64,000 bases of DNA from Halomonas sp. (GCF_017983445.1 NZ_JAGOBJ010000009.1:62001-126000); one strand, 5' to 3'. Numbered from the stretch's first letter, positions 48,312 through 57,266 are shown. The notes: generated by a model from the sequence alone, not told the origin. Translations and numbers: made by a program.

Positions 48312-51300
48312 ATGAAAATAATTAACCATGGGAACGGAATACATCAACGAGAAGTCCCTGGTATTAAATATCTAGGGAGTCACTTGCCCCTTAAGTGGAT
48401 AGGTCATACAAATTTAGACCTATCGCTTCCTCAGGGGCCTCGCGAAATTGATTTGGTACTCTTCTCCACAGATAGAATCTTCCTCATTGACCTGAAGGAT
48501 GGTCATGGCCGTTATGAGAGCTTTGAGGGTGCCTGGTCTCTGAACGGCGTGCCTCAGAACGGTCTCTCCCCAGTCAAGAAGATACTCGACAATGCCAGGC
48601 AGGTGCGAATCCAGTTAGATAGGTTTCTTGAAGATCGTGCACGTCAAACCGGTCACACAAGGATGCCCACTCCTAAAGTCGAGGGAGTAGTGATCCTGAC
48701 TAGCAGCTCTGATCTTAGCGGGATTGCACCAACCGAGAAACTCTCGGTATTTACTTCTAAGTCTTTTGTTGAGATCGTCAGTGATACGAAACGTCGCCTT
48801 GGGCGATTCCAGGCCGTAGGGCCCGACTTTGTAACCAATCCGATTTACTCATCCCATTGGCACAGCCACTTGAACCTATTTCTAAACGCAAGAAGTGGAG
48901 TTTTTCGCCCAGGGACACGCATCTATGGCGGCTATGTTGCTTCCGGAAATGGTGCCGCAACGTTCGTCGGTCCATCGAAGATCTATCAGGAATTTACGGT
49001 TCATGATAACACAGCTGCTCAGTCGACCGGCCTCCTTCGCAAATGGGACTTTTCTTTGGCCGAAACGAAATTCCAGACGCAGGACGGCAGACTAGAGGTT
49101 GCCGGCCGTGAAAGGGGAATTATTGGTTGGCTAAATGATCGGAGCGAGCTCTGCGCAAATGCGGTTCTTCAGCCCAAGGCCGAGGACGACGAACGCTCGG
49201 TCGACTATTGGGAGGTCTATGATCAGCGCAGACGGATGAAACGTTTTTCGGAGTTCGTGCAGAGTGAGCTACCTCGCCTTCGACCTGATGAGCGAATTGA
49301 AATTGCACGACAGATCATTTACCAGGTGAGCTGCTTGCACACGTACCATGCCGCTCACCTGAATCTGGGTGTACACAGTATTTGGATAGCGCTTCCGTCC
49401 GAGGTAAAACTTTCACATTTGATGTGTGCCCGCTACCCGCAGGCCATGTCACTTGGCAACACACGATATCAGTTCCTATCCAGCGTCCAGTCTCCAGAAG
49501 ATGAATTGGGAGAAGTGGTTAGCGGAGAGCAGCGCGATGTATATCACCTCGGGTGCTTAGTTCATCTAGTTCTCTTTGGTGTCTTGCCTGCAGACAACCC
49601 GCCCGACTGGGACCCTGGGATTGATACCACTGGCACTTTTCATAACCTCCATCACGTCCTAGAACATGCTATCTCATGGGATTGTTCCGACCGCTACAAG
49701 GACGCTAATCAGCTTCTCCATGCGTTCAACGCGTCTGTAGAGCCGGTGGAGGTTGGTGCAGAGGTACTGAAAAGGCTGGAGTCGTTCAAAACTATCCCCT
49801 CACAAATGAAGCTCTTCAAACAATATCCGGAACATAAAGAGCTTAAAGACACCGACTTTATGACCATGTGGACGTCAGAGACCGATGACGGGCTTGTTCT
49901 CGTAAAGCTGTGGAAGCGCGCCGCATGGAGCGAGGGGACAACCGACTTACCACGCATTCTTGATTTTTTGGAACGTGCGCATCATTACAGCATCACTCAC
50001 CCACCGGGTTGCGTCCCGATCAAGGCTGCCTATTGGCTAAATGATGCCTTTGCGTTGGTTCAGCCCTATGTCGATGCACCGACTCTTGCTAATCACCCTC
50101 TACTGGTTGACAAGGGGGCCGTGACGCCGGATCAAGCCTTACTCTTCTCACTTGAACTCGTCCGGACGGTAATCACACTCCACGATGCCGGGCTAGGCCA
50201 CGGGGATCTCAAGCCAGAGAACATTCTCACCTGCGGCGATCTGCCAGAACCTTACCTGGTAGATTATCTCGACTTCTGTTGCATTAGCGACGGGGAGATC
50301 CAAACGACCGCATACGCGCCAGTTGCCGGGGGCACTCTCGAACGCGATCGCTACGCCGTTACCATGATCGCTCAAGAGATCCTTCATGGCGTTAAACTTG
50401 CCGAGAAAACACAAAAATCTATTGACGAATCGATCACAACGTGTCGAGGCGAAGTCCATGCAAATGCAACTTTGTTGCCCCTCCAGGATGCACTTAGACG
50501 TGCCCTGAACCCATCACCTCAGCATAAGATCCGTCATCTTCACATTAGCCTCCCCAACGCACCTACCGGACAGTTGGTGCCAGATGATGACGGCTTCGGG
50601 TATGGGATCACGGGATCGGAATTGTTTATTCGCGGCACCAGTGATGTCCTGTACTTCCGACTCCAGAAGGGACAGATTAAATTTGCCCGACTCTCCCCGA
50701 CCCCGCAGATAGTTCACCGGCGCCTTCAGGCAAAGCAGAGAGGGATCCTGAATGCCGAGATTTTCGTTCAGGGAGATGCCACGCAGTCTTTGAAAGACTT
50801 CCAAAAGTTATTCGGTGAACCAGAGTTCATTGATCTCGTTGCACCGTCTGGAAAAGCACAAGCCTCCATTGAAGACAGCGCGGAACTTGAAGGCGATGAC
50901 ATTGATCCGGACGAGGAGGCTCATGCCACTACTGCCGAGACTGATGAAGATGCAGTCGCAGAGCTCGTCGAAGCCGCAAGAACCACACAGCGGTCAAGTA
51001 TACCGGAACTCTGGCGCTCTCTCGTTGATGTCGAAGTCAGCCTGACTAACGAAGCCAAAGCAATCGGCCCCAGCACCTTCAGGAAGGACAACGGCACGCA
51101 CGCGGTTCCTATACAGCTTGTTTGCGGAACCTTCGAGTTTGATCGAAGGGATAGAGTAACGGTAGAGCGCCTCGGCAATGACGGACGATGGCGGAGGATT
51201 GGAATCCTCGAACTGGTGAAGTCTAGCGCCGAGTTCATTCATATCGAGGCTACAGCATGGTTCTCATCCGTTGGCAACTTAATAGAGCAGGAAACTCGCT

Positions 51301-53300
51301 TACGCTTCGTCAGCAGAATGGAGTATGCCAACATCACTCGGCGTGACGCTGCGGTTAAACGCATCCTTGCACGCCGCTCAATCGTGCCGAACCTGATCGA
51401 CTACTTCGACCCAGCATGCTCGCCAGAGCTCCAGATAATGCCGATTGAGGTAGACAAAGCACAGATCAAACGTCTCTATGAATTGAATGATACCCAAGCT
51501 GAGGCATTTGCTCAGATTTTCAAGGTACGCCCTCTAGGTTTACTTCAGGGCCCGCCTGGGACCGGCAAAACCAAGTTCATTGGAGCACTTATCCACTATG
51601 CGCTCACTCACGGATACGTGCGTAACGTACTACTCTCCAGTCAGTCGCACGAAGCTGTGAACAATGCTGCCGGAGCTGTTCTCAAACTGTTCCCGAACAC
51701 AGAACAAGCGCCAAGCATCTTGCGTATCGGGCAGGAGGATGATGTTTCGGAGCAACTCCTACCCTACCATGTCCTGCGTGTTGAACAATCATATAAAGCC
51801 AACTTCAATGCCACATTAAAACCCCGACTGATGACTGCTGCAGCTGCAATTGGCATTTCTCCTAACGTGGCTGAAAAACTGATCTGGGTAGAGAGTTCGA
51901 TACGTCCTGTAATGGTGGGCCTAAATAAGCTTGCTGAAGACCCCGATGCAGATGGCGTTCAGGATCGCCTACAGAGCCAGCTCAATACCCTAGCCTCACT
52001 AGTTTCCGACATGGACCTCGACATTGACATACCTATGAGGAATCACTTGCCCGACGAGCACTTCCTCGACACGGTCTTTGACGAGATAGCCCATGAGTCA
52101 GGATGCGCACCTGATAGCATCGCCAAGCTCATCGATGTCTCTCGGCTGACTCGGGACATGGTGAGCAGCGTTTCCACTGCCGAGCGCAGCTTCGAAACGT
52201 TCCTCGCCGGAACCCGGCAGATTGTTGTTGGTACATGCGTTGGACTTGGCCGTTCCTCTCTCGGCCTCACCTCAACCGCCTTTGACCTAGTCGTCATCGA
52301 TGAAGCTGCACGGTGCACCGCGAGTGAGCTTGCAGTCCCCATGCAGGCTGGCCGCTGGTGTGTGCTAGTAGGCGACCAGAACCAACTTGAGCCGAGAGTG
52401 GACGAGACCGTTGTGTCACGGGTTGCAGAAAAGACGGGCTATTCCGCCGAGGACATCGTGGAAAGCGCATTCCAGACTGTGTTCGAATCCGAACTCGGGA
52501 AACAGATCAGTCAGCGTCTGGATACTCAGTATCGCTCCCTCCCACCTATCGGCCGTGTGGTTTCAAGTGCCTTCTACAACAACCGGCTGGAGCCAGGCCG
52601 GCTCACATCGCCGGTACCAGGCTCTGCGTTCCCGCCGGGATTACAGCACCCCCTCATGTGGATTTACACCGATGAGATGGGGGAGGAAGCCTTCCAACGG
52701 CCAGAATTAAAGAAAGCGTCCAAGAGCTTGATCAATCGAGTCGAGGTTGACCTAATCGCTGGTATGCTCCTGAAATGGGACAAATGCCCCAAGTTCATTG
52801 AATGGCTGGAAAATCGGGAAGAACAGGAGCCGGCAATTGGCATCATCTGCTCGTACTCAGCTCAGGCTACTGCGATCCGGCATAAGCTTCGCCTAGCTCG
52901 GCTCAGTGACACAATGCAAGCTTCCGTTAAGGTTGGTACTGTCGACAGCTATCAGGGCAAGGAGAACCGCATTATCCTGTTATCCCTAGTAAGGAACAAC
53001 ATAGAGGGGCAACGGGTAGACGGAAAGCCGACGATTCGACCAGGTTTTATGGCACGTCCTAATAGGATTAACGTAGCAGCAAGTCGAGCCATGGACCGTT
53101 TAGTAATAGTGGGGGCAAAGGATAGGTGGGCACCTGAAGGCCCCATGGCAACGTTGAAAGAAAAATTTGAGCAAGAGGTTACCGGAGGGCAAGGGATTTT
53201 CATCGAGGCCACAGAAATGCTGGTTGAGCAAAGAGAGGCTCTGATGGCTTCTGTCTCTACGCCCAGTCCTAAGAAGGCTGCGAACAAGGAACTTTCATGA
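48312..53300 (+). CDS. NERD-pseudokinase-kinase-SF1 helicase fusion, candidate defence protein
   Basis: A 1662-residue protein. Residues 30-130: NERD nuclease-like domain (E45-x-D47 and I59-D-L-K62). About 225-480: a degenerate kinase fold, HLNLG at 349 instead of HRD. About 505-730: a second kinase with HGDLKPEN at 630-637 and VDYLDF at 650-655 in place of DFG. About 1040-1620: UPF1/DNA2-type helicase with Walker A GPPGTGKT (1080-1087), DEAA (1330-1333), GDQNQLEP (1354) and DSYQGKE (1545). AAGGA precedes the ATG. It overlaps the next gene by 4 bp. BREX PglW (NERD + kinase) and Mokosh type I (kinase + helicase) are the nearest described plans. Defence is inferred. Confidence 0.85.
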   Translation: MKIINHGNGIHQREVPGIKYLGSHLPLKWIGHTNLDLSLPQGPREIDLVLFSTDRIFLIDLKDGHGRYESFEGAWSLNGVPQNGLSPVKKILDNARQVRIQLDRFLEDRARQTGHTRMPTPKVEGVVILTSSSDLSGIAPTEKLSVFTSKSFVEIVSDTKRRLGRFQAVGPDFVTNPIYSSHWHSHLNLFLNARSGVFRPGTRIYGGYVASGNGAATFVGPSKIYQEFTVHDNTAAQSTGLLRKWDFSLAETKFQTQDGRLEVAGRERGIIGWLNDRSELCANAVLQPKAEDDERSVDYWEVYDQRRRMKRFSEFVQSELPRLRPDERIEIARQIIYQVSCLHTYHAAHLNLGVHSIWIALPSEVKLSHLMCARYPQAMSLGNTRYQFLSSVQSPEDELGEVVSGEQRDVYHLGCLVHLVLFGVLPADNPPDWDPGIDTTGTFHNLHHVLEHAISWDCSDRYKDANQLLHAFNASVEPVEVGAEVLKRLESFKTIPSQMKLFKQYPEHKELKDTDFMTMWTSETDDGLVLVKLWKRAAWSEGTTDLPRILDFLERAHHYSITHPPGCVPIKAAYWLNDAFALVQPYVDAPTLANHPLLVDKGAVTPDQALLFSLELVRTVITLHDAGLGHGDLKPENILTCGDLPEPYLVDYLDFCCISDGEIQTTAYAPVAGGTLERDRYAVTMIAQEILHGVKLAEKTQKSIDESITTCRGEVHANATLLPLQDALRRALNPSPQHKIRHLHISLPNAPTGQLVPDDDGFGYGITGSELFIRGTSDVLYFRLQKGQIKFARLSPTPQIVHRRLQAKQRGILNAEIFVQGDATQSLKDFQKLFGEPEFIDLVAPSGKAQASIEDSAELEGDDIDPDEEAHATTAETDEDAVAELVEAARTTQRSSIPELWRSLVDVEVSLTNEAKAIGPSTFRKDNGTHAVPIQLVCGTFEFDRRDRVTVERLGNDGRWRRIGILELVKSSAEFIHIEATAWFSSVGNLIEQETRLRFVSRMEYANITRRDAAVKRILARRSIVPNLIDYFDPACSPELQIMPIEVDKAQIKRLYELNDTQAEAFAQIFKVRPLGLLQGPPGTGKTKFIGALIHYALTHGYVRNVLLSSQSHEAVNNAAGAVLKLFPNTEQAPSILRIGQEDDVSEQLLPYHVLRVEQSYKANFNATLKPRLMTAAAAIGISPNVAEKLIWVESSIRPVMVGLNKLAEDPDADGVQDRLQSQLNTLASLVSDMDLDIDIPMRNHLPDEHFLDTVFDEIAHESGCAPDSIAKLIDVSRLTRDMVSSVSTAERSFETFLAGTRQIVVGTCVGLGRSSLGLTSTAFDLVVIDEAARCTASELAVPMQAGRWCVLVGDQNQLEPRVDETVVSRVAEKTGYSAEDIVESAFQTVFESELGKQISQRLDTQYRSLPPIGRVVSSAFYNNRLEPGRLTSPVPGSAFPPGLQHPLMWIYTDEMGEEAFQRPELKKASKSLINRVEVDLIAGMLLKWDKCPKFIEWLENREEQEPAIGIICSYSAQATAIRHKLRLARLSDTMQASVKVGTVDSYQGKENRIILLSLVRNNIEGQRVDGKPTIRPGFMARPNRINVAASRAMDRLVIVGAKDRWAPEGPMATLKEKFEQEVTGGQGIFIEATEMLVEQREALMASVSTPSPKKAANKELS

Positions 53301-54754
53301 GATCACTCTCGGCAAGTAAGCCCACCTACTCTGCAGAACTGGAAGATGAGGTCACCACAATTGAGATCGGAACCTACGATGTTCTGCTGCCGTGCCGTAG
53401 GTATCGAGTGACTTTCAAAGTCGCTGAGGTCGGGAAGGTCTCACTGACAACTGAATTTCTGCTCCGGCTGATACACGCGGTAGACGGGATGCCAGAGTCA
53501 GAGGTCGCCAAGTTCTTTGGTTTCAACTCACAGGAGATGGCTTTCCTTCTCAATGACGCCGTTAGTCTCGGGTATGTCATCAGGGAGGCAGGTCGGCTCT
53601 GGCTAACCACAGCTGGCCGCCAGCTCTTCGTGCAAGGCGAGGATGCTCCCCAGATTTATGACGTTGAAACCAAAACCGTGATTCAAGGTTTTGACATGCT
53701 CTCATTCAGTCCCGAGGAGAAAACTTGGCTCGAGCATTTCAATTTCGACAGCAGACTACCTGAACTGCCAATTGATGCAACACTTGCCAGTAAAGCACGC
53801 GATCGTATCCCAGCCTCCTTCAAGCGTCATTTTTCCACTCTTATGTACAAGCGTGACTCAAGGTATGCGCCACGGAAGTCACTGTATTCCATTGATAACG
53901 TTACTTCTTCGGATCGCTTCACTTCAATCGTGCCGGTAGTCGTAAAGGCTATCCCTTCACACCCCTCTCTCGGTGAGCCAGACTTGCTTGTCTGGCGCTC
54001 TGAAGAGCAACTTGATCGGCTTTCCCAGATCACGTCTGCTGTGGCCCAGTTTGTCCATGAACTTCGGATGGATAAGCCAGCCGATGCCGCAGAGCATTAC
54101 CAAATACTGGCTGACCTAGCACCTGAGTTCATGAAAGACTACACAAGTGGGTCCGGGGTCGCAGTTGAGCGCTTCTATCGCGATGTCGTAGCTCTGAAAG
54201 GTGGTGGTTTCCGTAGTAATCGTAGGACTGTCCCAATCCTAGGTCCCCTACTCTGCGCTAAGAACCTGAAGCTTCTCTTTGATGGCATCGAGCGCACCGG
54301 CGCGAATAGTCCTGTGCACTGCCTACCGAAGAAGTACTACTGGCGCGCCCCACAAAATCGTCATTGGGGGATGAGTCGCAAGCTGCCTCACATCTGTAGT
54401 CAAATAGCGGAGTATCTGGCTACTAAAGCTGGCGACGATTCACCGTCACCGCGCTCCGTTCTGATCCAAGAGGGCAGATGCTGGGGACTTGATCGAGCCT
54501 TCTCTGAAGTGCAGGATGCCCCACTGGGAAGTATTCCTTCTTCAGTAGAGATAATACTAATACCAGGTTTAGCCGTAGCCGTTCTAGTACATCTTCCCAT
54601 ACTTGCCACTAGCGGGCATGCTGTACCTCTAGGCTTCATCAGCGTAGATTCTCAGGTTGTTGCACGGGCAGTTGCGCTGTTACGAGAATCAGTGCCTATT
54701 GAGGTACCTACTGAATACATAACGGAGGACATGATCGACTTACCTAGTGAGTAG
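53297..54754 (+). CDS. Partner protein with winged-helix region, unknown function
   Basis: A 485-residue protein starting in an ATGA overlap with the helicase gene, so it is translationally coupled. About residues 45-115 look like a winged helix (MPESEVAKFFGFNSQEM then LGYVIREAGRLWLTTAGRQLF). The remainder is a mixed alpha/beta region with no motif I recognise; no HxKxxxxD of phospholipase D nucleases, no Walker motif, no membrane segment. A second component of a defence system is likely from context only. Confidence 0.75.
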   Translation: MRSLSASKPTYSAELEDEVTTIEIGTYDVLLPCRRYRVTFKVAEVGKVSLTTEFLLRLIHAVDGMPESEVAKFFGFNSQEMAFLLNDAVSLGYVIREAGRLWLTTAGRQLFVQGEDAPQIYDVETKTVIQGFDMLSFSPEEKTWLEHFNFDSRLPELPIDATLASKARDRIPASFKRHFSTLMYKRDSRYAPRKSLYSIDNVTSSDRFTSIVPVVVKAIPSHPSLGEPDLLVWRSEEQLDRLSQITSAVAQFVHELRMDKPADAAEHYQILADLAPEFMKDYTSGSGVAVERFYRDVVALKGGGFRSNRRTVPILGPLLCAKNLKLLFDGIERTGANSPVHCLPKKYYWRAPQNRHWGMSRKLPHICSQIAEYLATKAGDDSPSPRSVLIQEGRCWGLDRAFSEVQDAPLGSIPSSVEIILIPGLAVAVLVHLPILATSGHAVPLGFISVDSQVVARAVALLRESVPIEVPTEYITEDMIDLPSE

Positions 54755-55212
54755 CTAGATCAACTCCTCAAACTGCGCAAGCTGCTGGGCGTGCATGCAT
54801 TAAAATGCTTGACTCGCCCGTTTTAATCACATCATGTAATCTATACTGTTTCTGACTACCTTTTCATTGATTGTTAAAGCATCCACTATAGTCGTAGTAT
54901 CAATGCTGTTCGTGTTAACGAATTTTAAAATTCAATAATATAGTGCAGTTTATCGACCATCCATTCGGATCGTTGCGGTTACCATTAACTATATTGACAG
55001 TCACGCGATACATGCCCATGGTCACTTAATTTCCGAGCCACTGTTAATTACGTAGCGATGTGCTGCCTCGGGATATTCCGCAATGTTACGAGTACGTTGT
55101 GATGAATATCTGAGCGCTCCTTGCCAAGGTCTGATCTTTTACTAAAATCCTGCCCCAATGGAACGCAACATGCAGTGCTCCAAAGAGCGAATACCAAGCC
55201 CTCCCCATATAT
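54755..55212. other. Non-coding region after the cassette, with a weak terminator
   Basis: No plausible gene. GGGCG...CGCCC followed by GTTTTAATC at 54787-54826 could end the cassette transcript. A degenerate copy of the ~20-bp repeat (GGTCACTTAATT) lies at about 55014-55032. The rest shows nothing. Confidence 0.45.
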
Positions 55213-55273
55213 CCACACAAGGTACTTAATTCTCAACACAAGGTACTTAATTTCCACATAAAGCATTTAAGAT
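55213..55273 (+). repeat. Tandem ~20-bp repeats, middle array
   Basis: Three head-to-tail copies at 55213 (CCACACAAGGTACTTAATT), 55234 (CAACACAAGGTACTTAATT) and 55254 (CCACATAAAGCATTTAAGAT), 20-21 bp apart, same orientation as the left array. Confidence 0.75.
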
Positions 55274-55556
55274 GGCTTATATCTAACTAACTTTCTGATT
55301 TTTAGATAAAAATGGCTTTAGCGTGCACATTCTTACATAACCTGATGCCGATTGTCCCTACTGAACAGGTACCGAGTGACTACTTGTTTTTTTGCAGCTC
55401 AGACTCATGCTGACCGCGAATATTCTTGGTGCTTTCCCGAATCTCGTTTTTCATACTGTGCAGGGCCTCTTGATCCAGCCTTTCACCTCCGAAACGGTGA
55501 AGTCGTGCTAACGAGTCACTTCAATGGCGGTATTCTTATCTTTGAAAATATTCATC
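55231..55556 (+). repeat. Direct repeat copy B flanking the helicase cassette
   Basis: The diverged second copy of 47131-47529, in direct orientation, ending with GAAAATATTCAT as copy A does. It lacks about 75 bp internally and has a 1-bp deletion in the possible fossil frame. Its right end overlaps the 3' end of the minus-strand gene at 55536. Confidence 0.8.
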
Positions 55557-55851
55557 CCTAGCCAATAGCCCCAAAGGATCATCTTTATTCCAGACCCGGT
55601 TTCCGTAGCCATCTTCGCTGAATAAGTTTTGCACGCGACGCTCTTGTTTGAAGTAAGCCAACGCACTAAAAAAACAGCTTTCGCACAGGTGAATTTCATA
55701 GCGTTCACCGTCGTGTTGAGAGCCATAGCCCCAATGTGCTTCAAGGGTGGCGTACTCAAGATTTTCACCTGCTACATGAGTTGTAGTTAGGCATACATCG
55801 CATATCACATCAGTGATGGCATCGATTTCTACTTTTTTCAGTTACTTTCAT
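55536..55851 (-). pseudogene. CxxC zinc-ribbon-like protein, probably frameshifted near its start
   Basis: The open frame (GTG at 55808) encodes 90 residues with CDVC at the N-terminus and LCESC near residue 38, a zinc-binding pattern. No ribosome site precedes that GTG. An ATG at 55851 begins MKVTEK but runs to a stop; skipping one A in the six-A run (55833-55838) joins it to the 90-residue frame as MKVTEKVEIDAITDVICDVC. The C-terminus lies within direct repeat B, so the original end may be altered. Function unknown. Confidence 0.5.
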
Positions 55852-55998
55852 TGCATTTACCCTGCTATGCGTTACTTACAAATGTTTTCCACATCACAAC
55901 AGCTTTCTGAGACCTAGTAGTATTTTTTATTTACCAAAGCTATCCACGTCAACAGGCCGTTGGGCACGATGAGATACTGACTTCACCCCTTCTCAGTA

Positions 55999-56190
55999 TC
56001 AGCCGGTTTTAGAGTAAGAAGTTACTATGTTGTGTTTTACAGCAAGCTGATCGGTATAGGCAAAAGGTGTCAGCCCACCTAAGCTCTTTTCTCTCTTTCT
56101 TCGTTGTACTCTGGCCGCCATGCCTTAGCCTTAGTGACTACCATAAAATTGAGATGTTCGAGCTGACGCAGAGCCTAAATAGAAAGGCGT
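55999..56190 (-). pseudogene. Remnant of IS3-family transposase OrfB (C-terminus)
   Basis: On the minus strand, AWRPEYNEERE followed, after a frameshift, by SLGGLTPFAYTDQLAV is the well-known end of IS3-group transposases (typical form WRPEYNEERPKRSLGGLTP). Upstream sequence decays quickly and no catalytic DDE part or terminal repeat remains. Confidence 0.75.
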
Positions 56191-56714
56191 ATTCCGTCGG
56201 TATAATAATCTGCTTCGATGTCAGCTTCGATGACGTTCCTACTGCGTCACGTTAAGCAAATCTGCCTAATGTGAAGTACTTGATACTAGGCTTTGATTCC
56301 AGATCCGGTTTCTTTCTCGCGGGTATCGCGAAAATTTCAGTAGAAAGCTGCTCAGGGCTTGTATCGCCAAAACAATAAAGGGGCTTGATAAAATCTGCGT
56401 GTGCAAATACGTTGGATTTAGTACTTTACTTGGAAAAATAAATCGATTGTTATTCTGAAATATATTTCGTTTTATTTAGCACTTTGTGTGGAAAAATCTT
56501 CTAAGTAACTGATATTTGGTGAGCCAGATTTAGTATTTTAATTGATCGTCTAACTCACTGGTTTAAGCAAGCATCGTCTCTAATTCAATATAATCAGCAA
56601 GATAATAGATTTTACCAGGTATAACGCTTAAGCGATTTTTACCCATGCTATGAAACACCTACACTCTAGGTCATGGCTTGCTAAGCAACCGCTGGGTCTG
56701 ATTCGTGAACATTA
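56191..56714. other. Intergenic region right of the IS remnant
   Basis: No gene seen. It contains the inverted ~20-bp repeats (56415-56545) and AT-rich sequence up to the ectC terminator. Confidence 0.5.
56415..56545 (-). repeat. Spaced inverted copies of the ~20-bp repeat, right array
   Basis: Three copies read on the minus strand: 56415-56433 (CCAAGTAAAGTACTAAATC), 56473-56491 (CCACACAAAGTGCTAAATA) and 56527-56545 (TCAATTAAAATACTAAATC, weak). They are 54-58 bp apart and opposite in orientation to the left and middle arrays. Confidence 0.6.
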
Positions 56715-56748
56715 AAAAGCAGCCTGCTTGAGCAAGGCTGCTTTTCGT
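56715..56748 (-). terminator. Terminator of ectABC
   Basis: Perfect 11-bp stem AAAAGCAGCCT/AGGCTGCTTTT (56715-56725 and 56735-56745); on the minus strand it ends in TTTTTAATG. Confidence 0.88.
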
Positions 56749-56787
56749 GGACTCATGTCCAAGCGCTAACGGCTCTAACCCTTATGC

Positions 56788-57183
56788 TTATTCATCAGCC
56801 GGTGCGTAGGAGCCGTCTTCGCGGTGTACTTCCTTGCCTGACAGCGCGGGAGTAAATACGCAGGCAACGGTCATGCCTTTTTCTTTACCACGCAGCAGGT
56901 GCTCGTCATGCTGATCAAGCAGATAGATATCACCTGCTTTAATGGGCCAAATCTTGCCATCGGCCAGGGTTTCTACTTCACCTTCGCCTTCATAGCAAAA
57001 CACCGCTTCATAGTGGTGCTTGTACTGAATGTGAGTTTCAGTACCTGGGAAAATACGCGTGACATGAAAAGAAAAACCCGCGTTATCTTCAGCAAGCACT
57101 AGACGCGTGCTGTCCCAGTTGCCGTTTTCAGCAGTTACCAGACGATCTGTTTTGCGTGCTTCTTCAAGATTACGAACAATCAT
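56788..57183 (-). CDS. ectC: L-ectoine synthase
   Basis: A 131-residue cupin that cyclises N-gamma-acetyl-diaminobutyrate to ectoine. The core [21 protein letters not shown] contains the metal and substrate residues, and [12 protein letters not shown] follows. It is nearly identical in plan to H. elongata EctC. ATG 57183 has GGAG 7 bp upstream; the frame start at 57195 is too long. Last gene of ectABC. Confidence 0.97.
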   Translation of the reverse strand: MIVRNLEEARKTDRLVTAENGNWDSTRLVLAEDNAGFSFHVTRIFPGTETHIQYKHHYEAVFCYEGEGEVETLADGKIWPIKAGDIYLLDQHDEHLLRGKEKGMTVACVFTPALSGKEVHREDGSYAPADE

Positions 57184-57200
57184 AATGTGCTCCATGCCTG

Positions 57201-57223
57201 AACGGCTGGCAGTACCAGCCGTT
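57201..57223 (-). promoter_or_regulatory. Hairpin in the ectB-ectC spacer
   Basis: A perfect 9-bp stem AACGGCTGG/CCAGCCGTT with a 5-nt loop, placed between the ectB stop and the ectC ribosome site, without a T tract. Confidence 0.5.
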
Positions 57224-57266
57224 GAATATATCGCTAAGTGTTTAGCTACTTAAGGTTAATCTCAGA

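Noticed and set aside
53297-54754. PLD nuclease expected for a Mokosh-type partner
   Set aside because: No HxKxxxxD motif occurs in the 485 residues.
56067-56255. 62-codon plus-strand frame
   Set aside because: It is antisense to the IS3 transposase remnant, which explains the sequence better.
55585-56310. Apparent repeat ATTCCAGAYCCGGTTTC at 55587 and 56300
   Set aside because: Only about 20 bp and not extended on either side; treated as chance similarity.
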